Positions 6,102 through 12,621 of a stretch of DNA of 44,360 nucleotides are shown in pieces (position 1 is the first letter of the stretch; the number at the start of each line of letters is the position of its first letter). The notes beneath the pieces are model-generated. The model saw only the letters and a program-made list of their open reading frames with translations, was not told the origin of the DNA and did no database searches. The stretch lies in the IMG/VR virus record IMGVR_UViG_3300045015_000022, positions 1 through 44,360 of that record. The stretch is one strand, 5' to 3'. This DNA is from a virus. A program made the translations under genes and the position numbers.

Positions 6102-7175
6102 TCACAGGGTCGAAGCGATCAGGTCGAACGCCTTGCGGCGCTTGCGCGCCCCCTCACCGAACCAGCTCGATGCCATGCGGCGGTCCTGGCCGCCGCTGAC
6201 CTTGTGGTCCAGGTAGTCCGTGACCGCGTTGAACGCTCCCCAGGCGGTCTCACCAGCGAGGTCAGCGCCGGGGCCGTTGTGGAACGAGTCGACGATCACC
6301 TTCTCGACGCGCCCCGTGTTGTTGAGCAGCTTCTCCAGGTCGGCGATCGCCGCACGGGTCTGCTCGCGGATCGAGACGTCGGCCTGTTCCTCGCGCACCC
6401 GGAACTTGGCGATCAGGTCCTTGGCCTTGATGTAGTCCGCATCGAACAGCTCCTTGGCGAGCCGCCGCACGTAGTCTTCGGTCACAGGGAGACCGGCCAT
6501 CTTGCGATAGGCGTCGACCGTCACCTTGAGTTCGCGGTTCATGGCCACGATCGCACGACGCGCCGCCTCGGCCTTGGCGCGCACGTCGCCCTTGTGGCTG
6601 ATGGCGAAGCCCTTGGCCGCGATCGCGTCATCACCCTCGGCGTCGCCGTCCTCGACGGCACCTGCCGCCTGCATCGTGTTGCAGCACACCACCCGCGTGG
6701 GCGTGTTGATGATCCGCAGGCTCATCTTGCCGTCGTGGCCATTGGCCAACAGCAGGTAGGGGATCAGCGCATCGCCGTCCGTGACCTCGATCGCGTCAGC
6801 GTAGCGGGCCTGCACCCACACCTTGCGACCACCCTGCAGCGAGCCAGCCGTCTCGATGCGGCACGTGCCGTCCTTCACCAGCTCACCGAACCACCCGAAG
6901 GCGTCCTTGTTCTGGAACGGGTTGAACTGGTCGGTCACCACCCCGAGCACCGCGTTGTCGCGGTCCCGCAGCAGCGCCTTCCAACCCTTGACCGCCACGG
7001 GGCCGACGCCCTGGGCGGTCATCACGTTGGTGGTGAGTTCGCCCTCGACCACGTTCCAGTCGAGACCCGCCTTCACGATGGCGTCCTCGATGCTGGGGTT
7101 GTCCTGCAGGACCACCGCCAGACCGTGCCACGCCTGCTCCCGAACGACGAAACCACTTTCGAACTCGTGTGCCAT
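6102..7175 (-). CDS. DUF932 phage/plasmid-like protein
   Basis: This 357-aa protein matches the DUF932 (phage/plasmid-like TIGR03299) family: MAHEFESGFVVREQAWHGLA at the N-terminus, VVTDQFNPFQNKDAFGWFGELV, GRKVWVQARYAD, LLLANGHDGKMSLRI and TRVVCCNTM, followed by a long helical C-terminal half and a terminal RRMASSWFGEGARKRRKAF. Family function is not established; members are often encoded near replication or recombination genes. The start ATG at 7175 has GGAG 8 nt upstream. A 93-bp gap with a small palindrome precedes it, so it may have its own promoter. Confidence 0.85.
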   Translation of the reverse strand: MAHEFESGFVVREQAWHGLAVVLQDNPSIEDAIVKAGLDWNVVEGELTTNVMTAQGVGPVAVKGWKALLRDRDNAVLGVVTDQFNPFQNKDAFGWFGELVKDGTCRIETAGSLQGGRKVWVQARYADAIEVTDGDALIPYLLLANGHDGKMSLRIINTPTRVVCCNTMQAAGAVEDGDAEGDDAIAAKGFAISHKGDVRAKAEAARRAIVAMNRELKVTVDAYRKMAGLPVTEDYVRRLAKELFDADYIKAKDLIAKFRVREEQADVSIREQTRAAIADLEKLLNNTGRVEKVIVDSFHNGPGADLAGETAWGAFNAVTDYLDHKVSGGQDRRMASSWFGEGARKRRKAFDLIASTL

Positions 7176-7211
7176 GACTCAATCTCCACTGCCCTGTTGG
7201 TTGTGCGCCTC

Positions 7212-7224
7212 GTGCAACGTGCAC
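7212..7224. repeat. Short palindrome with ACG loop upstream of DUF932 gene
   Basis: GTGCA-ACG-TGCAC lies in the 93-bp gap, 37-49 nt ahead of the start codon. Its core matches two longer palindromes at 40658-40676 and 41874-41892, so it may be an operator half-match. Confidence 0.3.
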
Positions 7225-7268
7225 TCGGTCGCGCCGGTAGGGCTTGCCGGCAATGGTTGCCACGGCTG

Positions 7269-7481
7269 TCACTGGGCCGCCGTGGCCTTCGCCTCGCCGC
7301 GCAGCACCGCCATCGCGGGCTCGCGCAGTCTCTGCACCTCGGCCCAGGCGGCCCGGACCTCCTCAGTCCAGGCTCGTGGCCGGTAGCGGATCTCGCACGC
7401 TGCGTCGCCGTAGACGCTGCGCAGCAGGTCGCCGAACCGATCGTCGGCATCGAACAGGGCACGGATCGGGTGGGTGCTCAT
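7269..7481 (-). CDS. Hypothetical protein (70 aa)
   Basis: A small helical protein (HPIRALFDADDRFGDLLRSVYGDAAC; AWTEEVRAAWAEVQRLREPAM). The ATG at 7481 overlaps the upstream stop and has GGAGG 8 nt ahead, favoured over an upstream GTG at 7490. Function unknown. Confidence 0.65.
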   Translation of the reverse strand: MSTHPIRALFDADDRFGDLLRSVYGDAACEIRYRPRAWTEEVRAAWAEVQRLREPAMAVLRGEAKATAAQ

Positions 7482-7741
7482 GGGAAGCACCTCCGCAGGT
7501 TGGTGGGCACCTGCATGATGTGCTCGTGCAGGGCAAGCGCCCCCTTGTCGGTCAGCATGAACCGAGGCCGCTTCTCAACCTTGCCCATCACGATGGTGGC
7601 CTGCGTGCCGGTTTGCATCAGCAGGCCACGCTCAACCAGGGCCTCGGCGGTGGCCGAGGCGGCGCGGCCGTAGACGACCGCCTCGTTCGCGTACCACACC
7701 AGCGACAGCAGATCGACCTGCTTTGCGTTGAGCGTGCTCAC
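7478..7741 (-). CDS. Winged-helix-like small protein
   Basis: This 87-aa protein has a helix-helix-strand-strand pattern (LVWYANEAVVYGRAASATAEALVERGLL, then RFMLTDKGALALHEHI) typical of phage winged-helix proteins of MarR-like type; the LTDKG turn is characteristic. The GTG at 7741 overlaps the previous stop. It could be a regulator of the surrounding small genes. Confidence 0.62.
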   Translation of the reverse strand: MSTLNAKQVDLLSLVWYANEAVVYGRAASATAEALVERGLLMQTGTQATIVMGKVEKRPRFMLTDKGALALHEHIMQVPTNLRRCFP

Positions 7742-8124
7742 AGTTGCTCCTTCTTGGCCGCCTCGACCAATGCCTTGTAGGTGTTCATCGCGTCCTCGCA
7801 GTCCGTGGTGAAGTAGGTGCGGGCCTCGCACTCCTCGCCGTTGATCTTGGTGACCACCACCCACTCCTCGGCGTCCGCGTCCCACCTGGGCTTCAACACC
7901 CGGATGCGAACCCGGTCCTTCGCAGTGGCCTCAACCTTGGAGGCCAGCAGGTGAAGGTTGCCCACCGGGAACCTGTCGTCGCCACGTTGCAGCATGTAGG
8001 TCACCACCTTGCCGAACGGCGTGCTGCGCTCCTCGTAGTCGACCACGACGTAGCGCTCGCCCTTGGTCATGCCCTGGGTGGTGGCCGAAGCCACCACCAC
8101 GTCGCCCGTGAAGAAGGCGCTCAC
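7738..8124 (-). CDS. Hypothetical protein (128 aa)
   Basis: The N-terminal half (MTKGERYVVVDYEERSTPFG...YMLQRGDDRFPVGNLHLL) looks like a small beta-barrel of the kind found in phage DNA- or RNA-associated proteins. The C-terminal half (WVVVTKINGEECEARTYFTTDCEDAMNTYKALV) is alpha/beta. The GTG at 8124 overlaps the upstream stop (GTGA), preceded by GGGTGG; a longer reading from 8154 is possible. No function assigned. Confidence 0.66.
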   Translation of the reverse strand: MSAFFTGDVVVASATTQGMTKGERYVVVDYEERSTPFGKVVTYMLQRGDDRFPVGNLHLLASKVEATAKDRVRIRVLKPRWDADAEEWVVVTKINGEECEARTYFTTDCEDAMNTYKALVEAAKKEQL

Positions 8125-8510
8125 GACGACCACCCCGAGCGCTGCAGGTGGCACTCAACGACGAACTTGTTCGAAGCGGCCTGACGGGTGGCGTTGTGGA
8201 ACGCCTGCTCGCGCACGTCCTCCTTTCGCTGGGCAGCCTTGAGCTGGCCCTCCAGGTCGGAGCACCCGGCGGCCTGCGCCGCTTGCAGGGCCTTGCGTTC
8301 GGCGACCGCCGCCTTCCACAGCAGGCGCAGGGCGGCCAGTTGCTGCTTTGTGATCGGCTCCAGGTCGGCGGGCACGCCGCAGTCTTGCACCTTGACCGGC
8401 GACATGCGGACCACGCCGTACTTGATGCGCCGAGCCTCGTTCATCGCAGCCTCACGCTTCATGGCTGCGGCCTTCTTGGCTTCGGACAGGTTGTCAGAGT
8501 TGGCTTTCAT
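8121..8510 (-). CDS. Hypothetical coiled-coil-like protein (129 aa)
   Basis: An alanine- and charge-rich helical protein (SEAKKAAAMKREAAMNEARRIKYG; WKAAVAERKALQAAQAAGCSDLEGQLKAAQRKEDVREQAFHNATRQ). The ribosome site before ATG 8510 is weak (GAAGTGA). It is the first well-supported gene after the promoter-like element at 8762-8794. Function unknown. Confidence 0.6.
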   Translation of the reverse strand: MKANSDNLSEAKKAAAMKREAAMNEARRIKYGVVRMSPVKVQDCGVPADLEPITKQQLAALRLLWKAAVAERKALQAAQAAGCSDLEGQLKAAQRKEDVREQAFHNATRQAASNKFVVECHLQRSGWSS

Positions 8511-8514
8511 GGCA

Positions 8515-8766
8515 TCACTTCGCGGTTTCGCCCCTGGTGATCTGATGGGGCACCCCTTGCGGGGCCGTGCGTTGCACGTCGTCAGCAGGTGGCTCCACCA
8601 CCTGGACCGCTGCCCGCCACCCGTTGCGCGGGTGGTGCACCTTCACGTCGGCCGCTCGTATCGTCGCGGGTCCCGGCGTTCGGGTTCGGGTCACCAGGGC
8701 TGTCAAGGACACGGCTGTCGGCGCACAGGGCCTGCCGGTCGGCCCGCTGGCCGACCCGCACATCAT
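8515..8766 (-). CDS. Doubtful small reading frame
   Basis: An 83-codon frame ends 4 nt before the next gene, which fits the local packing. However, its first ATG overlaps the -10 of the promoter candidate and no ribosome site is visible, so any real product would start inside (for example near a GTG at the VKVHHPRNGW codons). The sequence is low-complexity and unrecognised. Confidence 0.25.
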   Translation of the reverse strand: MMCGSASGPTGRPCAPTAVSLTALVTRTRTPGPATIRAADVKVHHPRNGWRAAVQVVEPPADDVQRTAPQGVPHQITRGETAK

Positions 8767-8794
8767 CGGAAACGGGTCAACCGAAGGTCAAGCA
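8762..8794 (-). promoter_or_regulatory. Putative promoter/operator for the small-gene operon
   Basis: On the minus strand TGCTTGACC (8786-8794) is followed after 6 nt by TGACCCGTT (8771-8779), and GATGAT (8762-8767) could be a -10, 18 nt from TTGACC. The two 9-mers recur in the same order at 3105-3131. Downstream lie the genes from 8510 to 3684. Confidence 0.45.
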
Positions 8795-8986
8795 AGGGTC
8801 ACCGATTTCGGGGGTGCCCCGATCGTGCCGAGGTTGCGAGACTTACGGCATCGCCCTGCGCTGGACCGGGCTCCAGGGGGTGGGGTGGCCACCCCCGAAC
8901 TCGCGGCACGGGGCGGGTGGGTGGGCCTGGGGAGGCCAACACCTGCTGCGGCACCACCTGGGCCTTGCGCGAGGCCCAGGCCCAGG
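8767..8986. other. Gene-free stretch between late and accessory operons
   Basis: About 220 bp without a credible gene (about 470 bp if the doubtful frame at 8515-8766 is not real). It contains the hairpin just after the lipoprotein stop, a perfect 14-bp palindrome GGGGTGGCCACCCC (8882-8895) and the promoter-like element. Confidence 0.55.
8957..8980 (-). terminator. Hairpin after the lipoprotein gene
   Basis: CCTGGGCCT (8957-8965) and AGGCCCAGG (8972-8980) form a perfect 9-bp stem with a 6-nt loop, only 6 nt beyond the lipoprotein stop. There is no U tract on the minus strand, so it may be a weak terminator or an RNA-stabilising end for the late transcript. Confidence 0.45.
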
Positions 8987-9433
8987 TCACGCAGGCTGCG
9001 CCATGCGGCCGACCTTGCCGTGCTTGATGGCGGCCATGCCGCGAGAGGCCGCCAGGGTGATCGCGGCCGTGCCGGCATTGTAGGCGACAAGCTGTTCCTG
9101 GGTCGGCGCACCTGCGACCTGCAGCTCCAGCTTGTGGGTGGCGTCGGCGAGCGCTGCGGCGTTGGTTGCTGCACTGGCCTTCATCTGCGCAATCGCTTCG
9201 GCCACGGTGTGGAACGCTTGCGCGGTCGCCTGCACCGTTCCGTCAATCGAGCTTGCGGTCGCCTGCAGCGCAGCCACCTTCTCAGGTGGGAGCAGTGGTG
9301 CAAGCGCGTCGACCAGTGCGGTGGCGGTCGCCCCCACAACGGCAACGGCTGCGGTGGTCTGCTCGGGCGTCGCACATGCTGCGAACGAGAAGCAGCACAC
9401 GGCGAGCAACAGCAGCAGCATGGTGGTCTTCAT
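8987..9433 (-). CDS. Small lipoprotein, possible outer-membrane spanin or exclusion lipoprotein
   Basis: The N-terminus is a clear lipoprotein signal: MKTTMLLLLLAVCCFSFAAC, with a FAAC lipobox and Cys20 as the predicted lipidated residue. The mature part is an Ala-rich helix (Gln/Thr/Ala repeats, residues 25-120) likely to form a coiled coil in the periplasm. It overlaps the upstream membrane-protein gene (ATGA) and has AAGGA before its start. Position after tail-fibre genes and pairing with a membrane/coiled-coil protein suggest an Rz/Rz1-like spanin pair, but this is inferred from layout only. Confidence 0.72.
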   Translation of the reverse strand: MKTTMLLLLLAVCCFSFAACATPEQTTAAVAVVGATATALVDALAPLLPPEKVAALQATASSIDGTVQATAQAFHTVAEAIAQMKASAATNAAALADATHKLELQVAGAPTQEQLVAYNAGTAAITLAASRGMAAIKHGKVGRMAQPA

Positions 9434-9840
9434 CGGGTCGGTTCCTTCGGGTTGTGCCGCTCCGGTGTGGCGCGGCGGGTGCGTTCGTCCAGGTGCTCCG
9501 CGATGCGGTGGGGCAGGTGGTCGAGCTGGACGCGCAGCTCGCGCATCTCCTCCAGCAGTGACTCGACCGCCTTGGCGTGCACGGCACCTTCGCGCTGCCC
9601 CACGCGCACGCTGGCGGTCAGCGACTCGATCAGCCGCTCGTTCTGCTTCTGCTGCGCGTCGAGGCGACTCAACACCCAGCGCATCAGTGGGGCGGTGACC
9701 AGGAACACCACCAGACCAGCGATGCCAAGCTCGACGGCCTTGGCCATGGTGGAGTCCTTCTCGGTCTCGACGACCATGAAGAAGCCGGTCAGCGTGGCTG
9801 GAACCATCGCCGGGAACAGGAGAGCGGTGAGGTTGAGCAT
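9430..9840 (-). CDS. Membrane protein with coiled coil (holin or inner spanin candidate)
   Basis: As read from the ATG at 9840 (136 aa) there are two hydrophobic segments (LTALLFPAMVPATLTGFFMVV; AVELGIAGLVVFLVTAPLMRW), then a long coiled coil (residues 60-120). An internal ATG at 9747 has a much better ribosome site (AAGGA) and would give 105 aa with a single membrane helix. It is probably a class-III-like holin or an Rz-type inner spanin paired with the lipoprotein that follows. No endolysin is recognisable nearby. Confidence 0.6.
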   Translation of the reverse strand: MLNLTALLFPAMVPATLTGFFMVVETEKDSTMAKAVELGIAGLVVFLVTAPLMRWVLSRLDAQQKQNERLIESLTASVRVGQREGAVHAKAVESLLEEMRELRVQLDHLPHRIAEHLDERTRRATPERHNPKEPTR

Positions 9841-9853
9841 GGGGTCGTTTCGG

Positions 9854-10756
9854 TCAGTAGATGATGGCCAGCCAAGCGGCGAGGGCAGTCGCGCCTTCGA
9901 TGGTGAACACCACGCCCGTGCCCACGTTGAGTGAGGGACGCATGACAGCGCTGCCCTGGAACCCTGACTGCAGGTCGTCGGCGATGCTCTGCGCTCGCAC
10001 GACGGTGGCCGTGGTCGCGTTGCACCCGATCAGCAGCCACAGGTCGTCGCCCTCGGCCACCTGTTGACCGCTGGCCACGGTGAGCGTGTGCGTCTTCTGG
10101 CCGGTGCTGTTGTGGCTGGCCGACACGTCGAGGAACCCCACGGTGGTCAGGGTCGGGTTGCCTGCGACCACGGGCGCGCCCTTGGCCAGCGCGACCTCGG
10201 CCCAGGTGATGGTCGCCACGGCCGTGGTCACACGCAGACGCATCTGCACGCTGGTCAACGCACGCGGGGCCTTGCCCATGTAGAGCGCGAACGTGTTGGT
10301 GCTGGTGATGGTCTTGACGCTGGTGAGGTTGGCCGTGGCGAAGATGGGCGACATCTGGGCCGCTGGCACTGGCAGGATCTGGATGACCGATTGCTTGCGG
10401 TTGCCGTTGGCGTCGAACGCGACCCAGCCCTGGCCGTCCGTGTAGTGCAGCGCCTCACCTGACAGCAGGGTCATCACCAGGATCTCGCGGTCGGTGCCGC
10501 TCACGTCCTTCTGGATCGTGACCACGTTGCTGGACGCGCCGACGTTCCGCAACGAGATGAACTTGACCTGCCGCTGCGTCGATGCGGCAGGTGCTGCGAT
10601 CAGCGTGGTCGACGTTGCAGACGACACAGTGCCGTCGCTGGCGTCTGGTGTGAACGCGCTGCTGGTCATGTCGACCCAGCTCGCGGTCCAATCGATCTTC
10701 GACGCGCCTCCGGTCTTGAGTTCCAGGATCGAGGTGGTGGTGGTCAGCAACATCAT
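9854..10756 (-). CDS. Tail appendage/fibre-associated protein
   Basis: This 300-aa protein begins MMLLTTTTSILELKTGG and contains AAPAASTQRQVKFISLRN, TIQKDVSGTDREILVMTLLSGEALHYTDGQGWVAFDANG, a pattern I recognise from phage tail-associated proteins with beta-sandwich folds found next to fibres. The C-terminal half resembles an appended beta-domain. Two adjacent ATG codons (10756, 10753) may serve as starts. It sits last in the tail module and is likely on the virion. Confidence 0.65.
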   Translation of the reverse strand: MMLLTTTTSILELKTGGASKIDWTASWVDMTSSAFTPDASDGTVSSATSTTLIAAPAASTQRQVKFISLRNVGASSNVVTIQKDVSGTDREILVMTLLSGEALHYTDGQGWVAFDANGNRKQSVIQILPVPAAQMSPIFATANLTSVKTITSTNTFALYMGKAPRALTSVQMRLRVTTAVATITWAEVALAKGAPVVAGNPTLTTVGFLDVSASHNSTGQKTHTLTVASGQQVAEGDDLWLLIGCNATTATVVRAQSIADDLQSGFQGSAVMRPSLNVGTGVVFTIEGATALAAWLAIIY

Positions 10757-10761
10757 GGGCG

Positions 10762-11967
10762 TCAGATCCTCAGTGAGACGCGCTTGCGGACGTTGAAGTC
10801 CTCCAGGCCAGCACCACCGCTTGCGTTGATGGTCACGTCCACCTCCTCGTTGCCGGCGTCGTCGGCGATGTTGAGGGTCACGTTGGTGCCGGGGATGAAG
10901 TTGATGGTGCGGCGCGTGCCCACCAGCGTGCCGTTGTTCTCGACCGCCACGCGGGCGTTGTTATCCAGTGCGGTGGTGCCGTCCCACCCGAAGGATCGGT
11001 CGGCGCTCAGGTCACCACCACCCGTGATCGGGGCACTGACGGTCAGGTTGCGCGTGCTTGGTGGCACGCCAAGGTTGGCGCGTGCGTTGGTCGCGTCACT
11101 CGCACCCGTGCCGCCGTTCAACACTGCGAGGTCGGTGCCACTCCATTGCGCGTTGTTGATGGTGCTCAGGCTCGCCAGTGCGCCGGGCGTGAAGTACTTG
11201 AGCTGCGTGCCCGCGACGCCGCTGTCCTTCTGGACCAGCGACCCGTCAGGCCAGCCCGACAGGTCGAAGAAGACCCAGGTGTTGATGTCTGCGTCCAACG
11301 CAACGAACCCAGGGCTGCCACCACTCGCGGGCGCGAGGGCCGTGTAGGCGTCGATCGCCGTGGTCTGTCCGGTGCCGCCCAGGCTGATGGCCAGCGGCGT
11401 GCCTGCGGTCGCAAGCGGTCCCAGGCCCAACGTGGTGCGCTGCGCTGCGGCGCTCGCATCGTCCAGCAGAGCCCGACCTGCGGCCGTGCACGTGATCGCC
11501 TCGGGGTCGCCAGTGCCAGCAGTCGCACGACCGATCAGGGTGTCGGTGGCGATGTCTTGCATCTTGGCGAACGTGACTGCGTTGGCCGCGATGGTGGTGG
11601 CGTTGCTGTTGGCCGATGCGGTCACGTCGCCGGTCAGGGCCGCACGTTCGAACGACACCGCGCCAGCAGTTGCCCAGTTCGCCGTCACCGAGGTCGAGTC
11701 GCCAACGACACGCTCTGCAGAGAGGCCAGCGTTGGCCGTCTTGACGAGGTAGTCGGCGGTGGTCGGTGCACCACCACCACCACCACCAAGGCCGTCGATG
11801 ATGGTCTGCAGGTTGGCCACCTGCGTGGCGTTCACGCGGATCGCGTGCTCGCCGTTGAGGCCGGTCACGATGACCACGTTGTCGCCGTCGACACGCTGGA
11901 CCATTCCGGCGACCACGTACAGGTCGCCGACGTCCACTGCTTCACCCATCAGGTCGACGGTTGGCAT
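10762..11967 (-). CDS. Tail fibre protein
   Basis: A 401-aa, Ala/Thr/Gly-rich beta-structured protein with phage-fibre repeats: AISLGGTGQTTAIDAYTAL (residues ~198-216) and LNGGTGASDATNARANLGV, plus SAPITGGGDLSADRSFG and an intermediate hexaglycine linker. The N-terminus (MPTVDLMGEAVDVGDLYVVAGMVQRV) probably docks to the tail tip. These motifs are typical of trimeric side fibres or tips that recognise the host. The gene is placed just after the other fibre genes. Confidence 0.8.
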   Translation of the reverse strand: MPTVDLMGEAVDVGDLYVVAGMVQRVDGDNVVIVTGLNGEHAIRVNATQVANLQTIIDGLGGGGGGAPTTADYLVKTANAGLSAERVVGDSTSVTANWATAGAVSFERAALTGDVTASANSNATTIAANAVTFAKMQDIATDTLIGRATAGTGDPEAITCTAAGRALLDDASAAAQRTTLGLGPLATAGTPLAISLGGTGQTTAIDAYTALAPASGGSPGFVALDADINTWVFFDLSGWPDGSLVQKDSGVAGTQLKYFTPGALASLSTINNAQWSGTDLAVLNGGTGASDATNARANLGVPPSTRNLTVSAPITGGGDLSADRSFGWDGTTALDNNARVAVENNGTLVGTRRTINFIPGTNVTLNIADDAGNEEVDVTINASGGAGLEDFNVRKRVSLRI

Positions 11968-11978
11968 GGTGCGTCAGC

Positions 11979-12614
11979 CTACTCCATCTCGACCCACGCT
12001 CGCACGTTGGTCATGGTGGTCGCGGTGCCCAGCTTGGTCAGGGTCAGCTCAAGCACGTCCTTCGCCGCCACGGTGGCGTTCTGGTTCGGTGTCAGCTCGT
12101 AGACCTTGTGCGCCACGAACTCGGCACCGCCACCAACGCCCACGAGGCTCGTGAACGTGCCGACCGTGGCCGAGAACAGGGCGACCGTGGAACCTGGGGA
12201 TGCGTTGGTGCGCTTGTTGAGCACGAACTGCCACTCGTTGCCGCTGCTGCTGGTGCTGGCGGTTTCCGACAGCACGCACACGCGCAGGATGGTGCCAGCT
12301 CGCGGGGCCGCGCCCACCTTGTGCGGACCTGACGACGCCGACAGCGAGGCCACGGTGTCGAACAGGTTGGGGAGCTGCAGCACGCCATCGGTCGCCAGCG
12401 GCACGACCTTGACCCAGGCCGTGTTCGCTGCGTTGCGCATCTTGAGGAAGCCCGTCGTGGTGTCGGCCCACAGTTGGTAGGGCGTGCGCGCACTGGGCTC
12501 GGTCGCACCAGAGAAGCAGGTGCGCAGCGCCTCGAAAGCGTCTGGCATGGTGCCCTTGAGCACCGTGTGCACGAAGTCGGTGCCCAGCGGGGGCATGGAG
12601 TAGGCTTGCGACAT
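11979..12614 (-). CDS. Tail fibre/tip-associated protein
   Basis: This 211-aa protein has the motif FEALRTCFSGATEPSARTPYQLWADTTTGFLKMRNAANTAWVKV, a common phage tail-fibre module after which a beta-domain follows. It lies directly after the I-J protein, a usual position for fibre components. AGGG 5 nt before the ATG at 12614 supports the start. Confidence 0.7.
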   Translation of the reverse strand: MSQAYSMPPLGTDFVHTVLKGTMPDAFEALRTCFSGATEPSARTPYQLWADTTTGFLKMRNAANTAWVKVVPLATDGVLQLPNLFDTVASLSASSGPHKVGAAPRAGTILRVCVLSETASTSSSGNEWQFVLNKRTNASPGSTVALFSATVGTFTSLVGVGGGAEFVAHKVYELTPNQNATVAAKDVLELTLTKLGTATTMTNVRAWVEME

Positions 12615-12621
12615 TGGAACC

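Noticed and set aside
5925-7673. Long plus-strand frame of 582 codons
   Set aside because: It lies opposite the DUF932 gene and neighbours, has no ribosome site or recognisable motif, and reads as a shadow of the real minus-strand genes.
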